In this document: piece after piece, positions 6,426 to 14,116 of the stretch
Position numbering within the stretch: position 1 is the first letter of the stretch
Layout of the letters: every line of letters starts with the position of its first letter
Assembly (NCBI GenBank): GCA_009937085.1
Contig: JAACDD010000151.1
Coordinates: 1 to 19,784 of the forward strand
Source: Bacteroidota bacterium
GTDB taxonomy: Bacteria; Bacteroidota; Bacteroidia; Flavobacteriales; Flavobacteriaceae
Direction: 5' to 3'
DNA: 19,784 nt
Translations under genes and position numbers: made by a program
Notes under the pieces: generated by a model
Databases searched by the model: none
What the model was told of the DNA's origin: nothing
The model's input: only the letters and a program-made list of their open reading frames with translations

Positions 6426-7693
6426 TGTTTAGAACGCTTTTCGATAGAGATACTTGGCAAGAAATTTTTGGATCTATCCAAAAAAACAAACTACGCACGC
6501 TGATAACCGTGATTGGCGTATTGTGGGGAATTTTTATTTATATCACACTTTCGGGCGCCTCAAAAGGCTTAGACAACGGATTTGAGCGCCAATTTGAAGA
6601 AGTTGCCATTAACTCCCTTTTTGTGTGGGCACAACGCACCAGTATTCCATATGATGGATTTCGAACGGGACGAAACATGCAACTTAAATTAGACGATCAA
6701 AGTTATTTAATGCAGCGCGTGCCCCAGCTTCAATACGTGGCGCCTCGAATTGCGCGAGGTGTTTTTGGGGGCAATGGATCTTCTGTAAAGCGAGCTGGTA
6801 AAAGTGGTGCTTATGCGGTGTATGGCGATTTCCCCATTTTGGTAAAAATTGCCTCAAAAGATATTTTTGATGGTGGACGATTTATTAATCAAGCGGATAT
6901 TGACAACCAACGTAAAGTATGTGTGATTGGCGAGCGCACCCAAACCGAACTCTTTGAAAAGGATGAAGATCCCATTGGGGGCTACATCCAAATTGATGGA
7001 ATGTATTTTCAAGTGATAGGTGTGCATAAATTTTCTGGGGGTGGTGGATTTGAAAACGACAGCGATATTTACATCCCCTTCAGTACATTTAAAAAATTGT
7101 ACAATACGGGCGATAATGTAGATTGGTTTGCCATGGCAGCCTATGACAGTGCCGATGTGGTTGCTGTTGAAAAGGATATCAAAGCCGCACTTAAAGTAAA
7201 ACACCGTGTACATCCCGATGACGAACGTGCGTTTGGAAGCTTCAATCTGGGAGAGGTTTTTAACAGGGTAAAAGGATTTTCTAGTGGGATGAATATCTTG
7301 TCGCTTGTTGTGGGAATTGCTACGATTTTGGCAGGCGTTATTGGTATTGGAAATATTCTATTGATTTCGGTGCGGGAACGCACCAAAGAGTTGGGTATTC
7401 GCCGCGCGTTGGGTGCTACGCCCAGCGAAGTACGTATGCAAATCATTATTGAATCTGTGTTTTTAACCCTTGTTGCAGGAATTTTGGGGATTATTTTAGG
7501 CGCTTTTGTATTGGCAATCATTAATGTATTAACCGTTGAAAATGCCAGTTTTCCGTACACCAACCCAACAGTTCCCATCAAATTTATTTTAGGCGCATTA
7601 GGAATTATGGTTGGATTAGGCACACTAATCGGACTTATTCCTGCACAGCGCGCAGTGAGTATTAAACCTATAGACGCATTAAGAGAAGAATAA
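6425..7693 (+). CDS. ABC transporter permease, MacB/FtsX type (second)
   Basis: A 422-residue paralogue of the preceding permease with the same plan: N-terminal MFRTLFDRDTWQEIFGSIQK, one helix near 31-53, a periplasmic MacB_PCD domain (about 54-290), then three C-terminal helices. Shared landmarks are ISVRERTKELGIRRALGATP and the end motif IPAQRAVSIKPIDALREE. The two permeases likely form a heterodimer driven by the upstream ATPase, since both share one ATPase gene and are translationally coupled (TAATG overlap). The export substrate is unknown. MacB relatives move peptides, macrolides or lipids, while LolCE relatives move lipoproteins. The adaptor and TolC genes downstream argue for a MacAB-TolC-like tripartite pump. 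Confidence 0.92.
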   Translation: MFRTLFDRDTWQEIFGSIQKNKLRTLITVIGVLWGIFIYITLSGASKGLDNGFERQFEEVAINSLFVWAQRTSIPYDGFRTGRNMQLKLDDQSYLMQRVPQLQYVAPRIARGVFGGNGSSVKRAGKSGAYAVYGDFPILVKIASKDIFDGGRFINQADIDNQRKVCVIGERTQTELFEKDEDPIGGYIQIDGMYFQVIGVHKFSGGGGFENDSDIYIPFSTFKKLYNTGDNVDWFAMAAYDSADVVAVEKDIKAALKVKHRVHPDDERAFGSFNLGEVFNRVKGFSSGMNILSLVVGIATILAGVIGIGNILLISVRERTKELGIRRALGATPSEVRMQIIIESVFLTLVAGILGIILGAFVLAIINVLTVENASFPYTNPTVPIKFILGALGIMVGLGTLIGLIPAQRAVSIKPIDALREE

Positions 7694-7711
7694 TAACGAA
7701 AACCCATACAA

Positions 7712-8842
7712 ATGAAAAAAGTCACCAAATATATTCTTATCGCACTCCTTGTTCTTGGTGTGCTGTTTTCGGCGGCGTACTTTGTTAAAACAAATAGTAA
7801 GTCGGCAATTACGTATAAAACCGAAAAACTGTTTACGACCACTATTGAAAAGGAAACGGTAGTAACAGGAAAGATAGTCCCTGAAGATGAAGTGGAAGTA
7901 AAACCGCAAATTGGCGGAATTATTGACCGTATTTTTGTGGAAGAAGGCGATCAAGTAAGCACGGGCGACCTTATCGCGCGTATCAAAGTAGTGCCTAACG
8001 AGCAAAACCTAAACGCAGCTAAAGGGCGTGTCAAAAACGTACAGATTGTGCTTGCTACACGCATGAAAGATTTTAATCGCAATAAAATACTTTACGAAAA
8101 AGGTATTATTTCAAATGCCGATTTTATCGCTAATGAGCTTTTATTCAATCAGGCAAAACAAGATGTGTTAAATGCAGAAAGCGATCTTCAAATTATTAGA
8201 GAAGGTTCTATTGGTGGGTCGAGTGCTGCCAACACAGATATCCGAGCTAGAGTCTCTGGAACTGTTTTGGAAATCCCTATTAAGGAAGGCAGTCAAGTTA
8301 TTGAGTCCAATAGCTTTAATGCTGGAACAACCATTGCGGCTATTGCCGATTTAAGCAAGATGATTTTTGAAGGAAAAGTAGACGAAGCAGAGGTGGCATC
8401 GTTGGATGTGGGCACGCCACTAAAAGTTAGTTTGGGTGCCATTGAAGACCAAGAATTAGACGCTTCGTTAAAATTTATCGCACCAAAAGGAACTGAGGAA
8501 CAAGGTGCAGTACAATTTAAAATCGAAGCTGATTTGGTGCTGAATGACAGCATTTTTGTACGCGCGGGCTATAGCGCAAATGCCTCTATTGTGCTAGATA
8601 GAAAAGAAGGTGTTTTGGCATTGCGTGAGGCGCTTATTCAATTTGACAGAAAAACACAAGACCCCTTTGTGGAGGTCATGACGGGTGATCAGGAATTTGA
8701 ACGCCGCGACGTAAAACTTGGCATTTCAGATGGGATTAATGTAGAAATTCTTGAAGGTGTTGTTGAGGAAGACGAAGTAAAAGTGTGGAACCGCACCGAA
8801 GAACGCGAAGAAGACAACGAAAAAGAAGAAGACGATGCGTAA
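7712..8842 (+). CDS. Periplasmic adaptor (HlyD/MacA-type membrane fusion protein)
   Basis: A 376-residue adaptor anchored by an N-terminal helix (6-24). It would bridge the two permeases to the outer-membrane channel encoded next. The first half of the barrel-sandwich lipoyl domain is at about 60-92 (VKPQIGGIIDRIFVEEGDQV, then STGDLIARI). An alpha-helical hairpin with coiled-coil character spans 95-165. The second lipoyl half is at about 176-218 (DIRARVSGTVLEIPIKEGSQV), followed by beta-barrel and membrane-proximal domains. The C terminus is unusually acidic (EEREEDNEKEEDDA). It begins 18 bases after the permease stop and overlaps the TolC gene by 8 bases. The order ATPase-permease-permease-adaptor-channel defines the assignment. 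Confidence 0.92.
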   Translation: MKKVTKYILIALLVLGVLFSAAYFVKTNSKSAITYKTEKLFTTTIEKETVVTGKIVPEDEVEVKPQIGGIIDRIFVEEGDQVSTGDLIARIKVVPNEQNLNAAKGRVKNVQIVLATRMKDFNRNKILYEKGIISNADFIANELLFNQAKQDVLNAESDLQIIREGSIGGSSAANTDIRARVSGTVLEIPIKEGSQVIESNSFNAGTTIAAIADLSKMIFEGKVDEAEVASLDVGTPLKVSLGAIEDQELDASLKFIAPKGTEEQGAVQFKIEADLVLNDSIFVRAGYSANASIVLDRKEGVLALREALIQFDRKTQDPFVEVMTGDQEFERRDVKLGISDGINVEILEGVVEEDEVKVWNRTEEREEDNEKEEDDA

Positions 8843-10262
8843 GGTTTTATTATTTTTTGTCATACTATATGGATTGTTTGGCTACAGCCAACAACCTGAA
8901 CAAGCTGCACCGTGGACGTTGGAAGCTGCTGTGGAGCATGCGGTAAAAAACAACTTGCAAATCAGACAAGCTTATTTGGATGTTATGGATGCCGAAACCT
9001 ATAAAAGCGAAGCGATTGGAAACTTCTTACCCTCGCTAAGCCTATCGGCAGGACATTCCTGGAATGTGGGGCTAAACAGGAACTTAACGACTAACGTCTT
9101 TGAAGACATGACCAACCAATTCTCAAGCGGTTCGGTAGATATGGGTGTTAATATTTATAACGGTAAGCGAAATATTTATCAATTGCTAAGTGCCAATTTA
9201 GGTGTATTGGCACGTCAATATCAGCTCGAAGACATGAAAGAAGACGTAATGCTTTTGGTGGTAAACGGCTATTTACAAGTCTTGTTCAGCAAAGAAAATT
9301 TAGCGGTGCAAAACAATCAGTTGTTGGTTGCCAAATCAGAGTTGGAGCAAACCCAGGGATTGGTAGATGCTGGCGCGTTGCCACAAGGTGAGTTGTACGA
9401 ACTGCAAGCCACATTAGCCACACAAGAGCAGCAAGTGGTTACAGCAGAAAACGATTATGAAATCGCTCGAATTTCATTGGCACAGCTTTTACTTTTAGAC
9501 GATTTTGAAAACTTTTCCATTGCCGATTCAGACTACGATATGGTAGCCACCATGATATTGGACAAGACACCTCAAGAATTATTTGACAAAGCGGTTACTT
9601 CTAGAAACGACATTAGGTTTGCCCAAACCAATGTTGAAATTGCAGAAGTAAACTTGCAAATTGCCAAGGCAGCGTATCAACCCAGTTTGTCGGGCTATTA
9701 CAGTTACAGTTCGCGTATTTCGTATGCTGATATATTGGTGCCTACAGGAGTTGTCAATCAAGTACCAATTGGTACGGTTGCCGAGACAGGGCAAGCGGTT
9801 GTGGTGCCACAAGCAGAGACGGGAATTGCTTCTCATTTATCCATTGGTGAACAGCTAAAGCAAAATGACGGGCATAACTTTGGCGTGAGTTTGCGTGTTC
9901 CAATATTGAATGGTTTTTCGGTAAAAAATAATGTCCGCCGTAACAAGGTAAATGTAGCCCGTTCTTCTACAGTTTTAAACCAACAGAAACAAGATTTAGA
10001 GCGTACCATTTACCAATCGTACGCTGATGCCAAAGGAGGACTTAAAGCCTATGCTGCGGCACAAAAAACCACACAAGCACGAAAAGAAGCGTATCAATAT
10101 GCTTTAGATCGCTTTAATGCTGGTGCAGCTACTTCCTTGCAATTTTCACAAGCCAAGCAGCGCTACGACGCAGCGGTTTCAGCAGAACTTCGCGCTAAAT
10201 TTGATGCTATTTTCCGCATTAAAATTTTAGAGTTCTATTTTGGTATTCCGCTAACGCTGTAA
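8835..10262 (+). CDS. TolC family outer-membrane channel protein
   Basis: A 475-residue outer membrane efflux protein. A signal peptide covers about 1-18 (MRKVLLFFVILYGLFGYS). Two OEP repeats follow. The first starts with WTLEAAVEHAVKNNLQIRQAY (about 27-47), typical of TolC members, and contains ASAGHSWN-like strand residues and long amphipathic helices. The second contains FAQTNVEIAEVNLQIAKAAYQPSLSGYYSYS, with the usual AxxxYxPxL motif. A low-complexity loop at about 298-345 (VPTGVVNQVPIGTVAETGQA...) lies between strands, probably surface exposed. It should form the trimeric exit duct for the adaptor/permease pump encoded directly upstream (8-base overlap). Confidence 0.93.
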   Translation: MRKVLLFFVILYGLFGYSQQPEQAAPWTLEAAVEHAVKNNLQIRQAYLDVMDAETYKSEAIGNFLPSLSLSAGHSWNVGLNRNLTTNVFEDMTNQFSSGSVDMGVNIYNGKRNIYQLLSANLGVLARQYQLEDMKEDVMLLVVNGYLQVLFSKENLAVQNNQLLVAKSELEQTQGLVDAGALPQGELYELQATLATQEQQVVTAENDYEIARISLAQLLLLDDFENFSIADSDYDMVATMILDKTPQELFDKAVTSRNDIRFAQTNVEIAEVNLQIAKAAYQPSLSGYYSYSSRISYADILVPTGVVNQVPIGTVAETGQAVVVPQAETGIASHLSIGEQLKQNDGHNFGVSLRVPILNGFSVKNNVRRNKVNVARSSTVLNQQKQDLERTIYQSYADAKGGLKAYAAAQKTTQARKEAYQYALDRFNAGAATSLQFSQAKQRYDAAVSAELRAKFDAIFRIKILEFYFGIPLTL

Positions 10263-10267
10263 AGTAG

Positions 10268-10275
10268 TATTTTTG
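10268..10275 (+). promoter_or_regulatory. Candidate -7 promoter box immediately upstream of tsaB
   Basis: TATTTTTG matches TAnnTTTG and ends 4 bases before the tsaB ATG at 10280. With usual spacing the transcript would begin at or right beside the start codon, giving a leaderless or nearly leaderless mRNA. A TTTTG at 10238-10242 is about 25 bases upstream, a little far for the -33 element. The same tight box-to-ATG geometry is seen at 18414-18421. Confidence 0.45.
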
Positions 10276-10279
10276 CCGC

Positions 10280-10966
10280 ATGGCAATACTTTTGCATATC
10301 GAGACTGCCACCGAGCAATGTTCCGTTGCCCTAAGCGACAACGCAACACTATTGGCGCATAAAGCTATTTTAGAAGGTGGATTCAAACACGCAGCTAAGC
10401 TGCATATTTTTATTGACGAAATCTTGCAAGAAGCTAATATCTCACCTTCGGAATTAGATGCTGTTGCTGTGAGTGCAGGACCGGGCTCGTTTACGGGACT
10501 GCGGATTGGAAGCGTTGCCGCCAAAGGCCTGTGCTTTGCCTTAGACATCCCGCTGATTGCCTTACCTACCTTGCAGCTTTTGGCTGCGCCACAGCTGCAA
10601 AACAGTAAAGTGGTAGCGCTATTGGATGCACGCCGCGATGAGGTATATACCGCAACCTTTGACGTTGGGGGTAAGGAACTTTCTCAAATGCAAGCACATA
10701 TTTTAACGGAAACTTCTTTTGCAGACCTTGCCCATGAACCTGTTTATTTTGTAGGGACAGGAGCCGAAAAAGCACAAAATATATTGCCCGAAAATGCCAA
10801 CTGGCAGTTTTTGTCCACTCACCCAATTGCCACCGCAATGCCGCACTTGGCAACAGCAGCGTTTGAGAAAAAAGAGTTTACAGATAGCGCCGCTTTTGCG
10901 CCTACCTATATTAAGCCCGTTCGCATTACGCCTTCTAAAAAAGATGCGCTGGGTAGGGTGGTGTAG
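10280..10966 (+). CDS. tsaB: tRNA t6A37 threonylcarbamoyltransferase complex subunit TsaB
   Basis: A 228-residue TsaB (YeaZ), the dimerization partner of TsaD in the complex that adds threonylcarbamoyl to adenosine 37 of ANN-decoding tRNAs; cytoplasmic and normally essential. Characteristic features are an ASKHA-type N terminus (ILLHIETATEQCSVAL), HAAKLHIFIDEIL, the signature SAGPGSFTGLRIG at 65-77, and DARRDEVY at 116-123. Length matches family members (about 230). It follows the TolC gene by 17 bases on the same strand and has a promoter-like box of its own. It converges on the copper efflux operon beyond a 99-base spacer. Functionally it is unrelated to the pump upstream. Confidence 0.94.
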   Translation: MAILLHIETATEQCSVALSDNATLLAHKAILEGGFKHAAKLHIFIDEILQEANISPSELDAVAVSAGPGSFTGLRIGSVAAKGLCFALDIPLIALPTLQLLAAPQLQNSKVVALLDARRDEVYTATFDVGGKELSQMQAHILTETSFADLAHEPVYFVGTGAEKAQNILPENANWQFLSTHPIATAMPHLATAAFEKKEFTDSAAFAPTYIKPVRITPSKKDALGRVV

Positions 10967-11065
10967 TTTATTTATATCGAATATCACTTTACCTAAAGCG
11001 AATGATATGCACCCAAGCAGGTCCGCCTGTGCTTCGGGCAGCACCGCTTGGAGAACAAATAATCG
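10967..11065. other. Convergent intergenic spacer with two hairpins
   Basis: This spacer separates the 3' end of tsaB (plus) from the 3' end of the CusB-like gene (minus). One possible stem combines ATATCA (10981-10986) with TGATAT (11003-11008) and the inner CTTT/AAAG (10987-10990/10995-10998). A second is GC-rich: CCAAGC (11013-11018) with GCTTGG (11046-11051), extended by GGT/ACC (11020-11022/11043-11045) across one bulged A, with a TTCG-containing centre. Neither is followed by a T-run on either strand, so these are possible but non-canonical bidirectional terminators. Confidence 0.45.
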
Positions 11066-12865
11066 TTAGTGATTATGTAAATTGATATGAACATTGGATT
11101 GCTCTTGCATAGGCGGATTTTTGAAGTTTATATCTATGGTGTCTTGTACCATTCCACAACTGAGCATTTTCTCACCGAAATATGGATTGAGAATTTTTTC
11201 GTGTTTACTTAACCAGGCAGCACCGTTATTGGCATTTGCCATTGGGCAGTGCTGTACGTAAAAAGTGTCACTTTCTACACCGAAAGCTTTTAAAGACTTA
11301 ATGAGTGTTTGTGATAGAAAATCGAATTGTTTACGCTGCTGTTCTATATCCGCTGATGCACTGATTTTTTTACCGTGCGCTTGTATTGCGTTTAATTGCT
11401 CCATCCAATAAACATGTGCCTTGTTTTTTACCAAAGACATATCCACTTTTTCAGCTTTGCCAAGCATAGCGTTTACATTTGCTGCCGCTTTTTGTTGATC
11501 GCTTGCAACAAGTGCATCTTTTACTAAAAGATAAGTACGCGCTATTGCTGTTAGTTGCTCCTTAAATTTTTGTGGCGTTGTGCTTGTGTAGTCTGGTAAA
11601 TGGTTAGAATGTATCGCATTTTTTGCCATCACATTTTTATTCATCATACTCACTTGATTGTTTAATTGTGCGGAAGCATCAATTACAAATGCTCCATTGG
11701 TCACCACTTCTTCGCCATAGGCTAAGCCACTTACAATTGCATATCCAGATGGCGTAGCACTCGCAATTTCAATTTCTCTATACTCGAAAGAAGGAATGTC
11801 TGTATCAGGAATTTTTACATATACAACAGACCGTTGTCCCGTCCATAATACTGCCGATTTAGGAACAGTAATAGTGTCTACTTTTTTAGACGTTTGAAGC
11901 TCGCCAGTAATAAACATTTCAGGTTTTAATTTTCCTGTGGTATTGCTTACTTCAGCTCTAACGGTTGCTGCTCGGGTATTTGGGTCAATGACCGGATTTA
12001 CGAAAGTAATCTTTGCATTAAATCTTTTGTTTGGGGCAGACGGAGTGGTAAAAAATATGGTATGCCCCGTCTTAGCTTGTGATAGGTCATTTTCATACAC
12101 ATCAAATATAGCCCAAAGCCGATATAAATTTTGAACATCAAAAAGGACTTCACCAGTGGTTAGATAATCTCCCACAGAAACTCTTTTTTGATCTACTACA
12201 CCTGAATGATCTGCATAAATAGTAAAATTCTCCCGTACAGTACCTGAAGTCAAAATGTCTTGTATTACTTCGTTTTCAATTTTCCAATACTTCAATTTGT
12301 TCTTGGCTGCTGTTAAAAGACCAGGGCTTATATCCTGTATTTTTTGCGCTTCTAATAGTTCCTTTTGAGCGGTAATTAATTCTGGTGAATAGATAGTCGC
12401 AATCTTTTGTCCTTTATTGACTTGCTCACCTGTATAGCTAACATACAGCTTTTCTATTCTTCCCGGAATATGTGTTACCAGACTTGCAGATTTTGTCTCA
12501 TCGGCTTGAATTTTACCATTGAGTCTTAAAGTAGATTCTTCATTTGCATCAGAATTCCCAATAACCGTCGTTTGAATATTCGCCAACTTAATTGCATCGG
12601 CAGTCATTTGAAAACCGATATCAGTATCACTACTTGCCTTACGTGCTGGTATTAAGTCCATTCCACAAATAGGGCAATCACCAGGTTCATTTTGACGAAT
12701 TTGTGGGTGCATAGAACAAGTCCATATTTCGGACGCTGTTTGACTTGAACTATGTTCGCTGTGTTCTTGGACAGGGGGAGTGCCATTGTTCAATAATAGC
12801 CTTCCAGTTAATAAACCAATGACTAATGCTAGCGTGGCAACGATATATATTTTGTATTTTTTCAT
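11066..12865 (-). CDS. cusB: CusB-like periplasmic adaptor with heavy-metal-binding and DUF3347 domains
   Basis: A 599-residue membrane fusion protein of a copper/silver RND efflux system, much longer than E. coli CusB (about 400). Order of parts: membrane anchor 7-25; heavy-metal-binding domain about 48-73 with Cys50, Met52, His53, Cys64, Cys67 and Met69 (WTCSMHPQIR, then DCPICGMDLIP); barrel-sandwich and hairpin about 125-240; beta-barrel and proximal domains to about 400; a Met-containing linker; then a DUF3347 domain about 432-577 with candidate copper ligands Cys540, Met542, Met567, Cys570 and Met572; and a His-rich tail (HINLHNH). It starts 12 bases after the CusC-like gene, as last gene of the operon. 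Metal domains at both ends suggest it collects periplasmic metal itself, since no CusF gene is visible. Confidence 0.92.
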   Translation of the reverse strand: MKKYKIYIVATLALVIGLLTGRLLLNNGTPPVQEHSEHSSSQTASEIWTCSMHPQIRQNEPGDCPICGMDLIPARKASSDTDIGFQMTADAIKLANIQTTVIGNSDANEESTLRLNGKIQADETKSASLVTHIPGRIEKLYVSYTGEQVNKGQKIATIYSPELITAQKELLEAQKIQDISPGLLTAAKNKLKYWKIENEVIQDILTSGTVRENFTIYADHSGVVDQKRVSVGDYLTTGEVLFDVQNLYRLWAIFDVYENDLSQAKTGHTIFFTTPSAPNKRFNAKITFVNPVIDPNTRAATVRAEVSNTTGKLKPEMFITGELQTSKKVDTITVPKSAVLWTGQRSVVYVKIPDTDIPSFEYREIEIASATPSGYAIVSGLAYGEEVVTNGAFVIDASAQLNNQVSMMNKNVMAKNAIHSNHLPDYTSTTPQKFKEQLTAIARTYLLVKDALVASDQQKAAANVNAMLGKAEKVDMSLVKNKAHVYWMEQLNAIQAHGKKISASADIEQQRKQFDFLSQTLIKSLKAFGVESDTFYVQHCPMANANNGAAWLSKHEKILNPYFGEKMLSCGMVQDTIDINFKNPPMQEQSNVHINLHNH

Positions 12866-12877
12866 TTCTATTCTATT

Positions 12878-14116
12878 TTAAAAGTTTGTTAAACGATCCA
12901 TTTTAAACTTGGCTAAATGCGATTGAACGATTGATTTAATAATTTCTATTTCGTATTTATTGATGTCGCTTTGTAGCTTCATCAGTTCGTCAAAACGCCT
13001 TCCTTTACTACTGTATTCGGCTAACAATATGTCGTAAGCACCATTTGAGATTTCAATTTGTTTATGCGCCAACTCAAGCATCAATTTGGCACTTTCATAT
13101 TCAGATTTATACCCCTGAATACTGCTAATCATTCTATTGGTCAAACTTTCCTTTTGAAGCTTGAATGACTGCTGTTTTAGGCTTTCTTCTTCTTTCTTAG
13201 CTGCGTATTTTTTACGATATATTGGAATGGATACCATTACTTTTGGTATAAGAATATCTCGGCCATTGTTAACTGGAAATGCGTCTGTTCTGCTATTGAC
13301 CAAACTATAATCTAAGCCTACACCAAATGAAGGCTTGCCGTCCAAAGCATTCAATGCAAGTGCCTTGCTGGACGTTTCTATATTCCAATCGAGTTGTTTG
13401 ATCAATGGGTGATTGGCTTGAATATTTTCCCTGAATTGTTCTATGTTATATTCTATCTCTGCTCGTGTTATTTGCGTTGTATCAATTTGGATAACCGAGT
13501 TGAGGGGGTCATTCACTGCTTCATTTATAATTGCTGTATACGTCAGTTTCTGTTCTTCGAGTGTTTGGATTTGTTGGTTAAGTTCTTCTATTTTAATCCG
13601 AACCGTGAGAACGTCAGCGGCAAGGGATTTCCCGCTTTCTACTTTTGCCAATGCCACTTTTTCAAGGGTTTCGAAAATGCGTATGTTTTTACGAAAAATA
13701 TATTGCTTTGCCTGCAGTAGATACAGATTATAATAGGCCGTTTTGATTTGATAATCTATGTTCAACCTTTCTACTGCTACGCGTTCGTATTTTGATTTTG
13801 CCATTGTGAGCACTACATCTTCTTTGGCCTTTAGTGTGCCAAACCAAGGGAACATCTGGCTGGCTGAAATAAGCAAATTTTGAGAACCCAATCTGGTTTC
13901 TATAGGAAGAATAGGAATGCCAACTCCTACAGTTGGGTCAGGTAATTGGCTTACTTGTGGCCCTTGCCGTAGCGCCGCTTCGTATTCTAATTGTAATGCC
14001 TTCAATTCAGGGTTATTAGCATACGCCTTTTTTAGCAGACTATCCAAAGGCTGTGCCCTCACTGCAAAGTTCGAAGCCATCATAGCAAGTAGTACTACTA
14101 TATATTTAGTTTTCAT
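12878..14116 (-). CDS. TolC family outer-membrane channel (CusC/CzcC-like)
   Basis: A 412-residue outer membrane factor for the metal efflux complex. A signal peptide spans about 1-21 (ends AVRA-QPLD). The mature protein begins with DSLLKKAYANNPELKALQLEYEAA, then SQLPDPTVGVGIPI and a MFPWFGTLKAKE segment at about 88-99, all usual in CusC/CzcC channels. Two long helical OEP repeats follow, and the C terminus is AKFKMDRLTNF. Length is typical of Bacteroidota members. The first 11 bases overlap the 3' end of cusA, so translation is probably coupled. It is distinct from the TolC protein encoded at 8835-10262, which belongs to the ABC exporter. Confidence 0.92.
   Translation of the reverse strand: MKTKYIVVLLAMMASNFAVRAQPLDSLLKKAYANNPELKALQLEYEAALRQGPQVSQLPDPTVGVGIPILPIETRLGSQNLLISASQMFPWFGTLKAKEDVVLTMAKSKYERVAVERLNIDYQIKTAYYNLYLLQAKQYIFRKNIRIFETLEKVALAKVESGKSLAADVLTVRIKIEELNQQIQTLEEQKLTYTAIINEAVNDPLNSVIQIDTTQITRAEIEYNIEQFRENIQANHPLIKQLDWNIETSSKALALNALDGKPSFGVGLDYSLVNSRTDAFPVNNGRDILIPKVMVSIPIYRKKYAAKKEEESLKQQSFKLQKESLTNRMISSIQGYKSEYESAKLMLELAHKQIEISNGAYDILLAEYSSKGRRFDELMKLQSDINKYEIEIIKSIVQSHLAKFKMDRLTNF

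Noticed and set aside
4502..7693. Assignment of the ABC genes as a LolCDE lipoprotein exporter
   Set aside because: The presence of an adaptor and a TolC gene in the same operon fits a MacAB-TolC-type tripartite pump better; LolCDE does not need a TolC channel.
7141..7842. 233-codon antisense open frame across the second permease and adaptor
   Set aside because: It lies opposite two clearly coding genes, has no recognisable domain, and its length follows from the codon use of the sense strand.
10967..11065. tRNA or other stable RNA in the GC-rich convergent spacer
   Set aside because: No cloverleaf arms, anticodon loop or CCA-type end can be arranged; only simple hairpins are visible.
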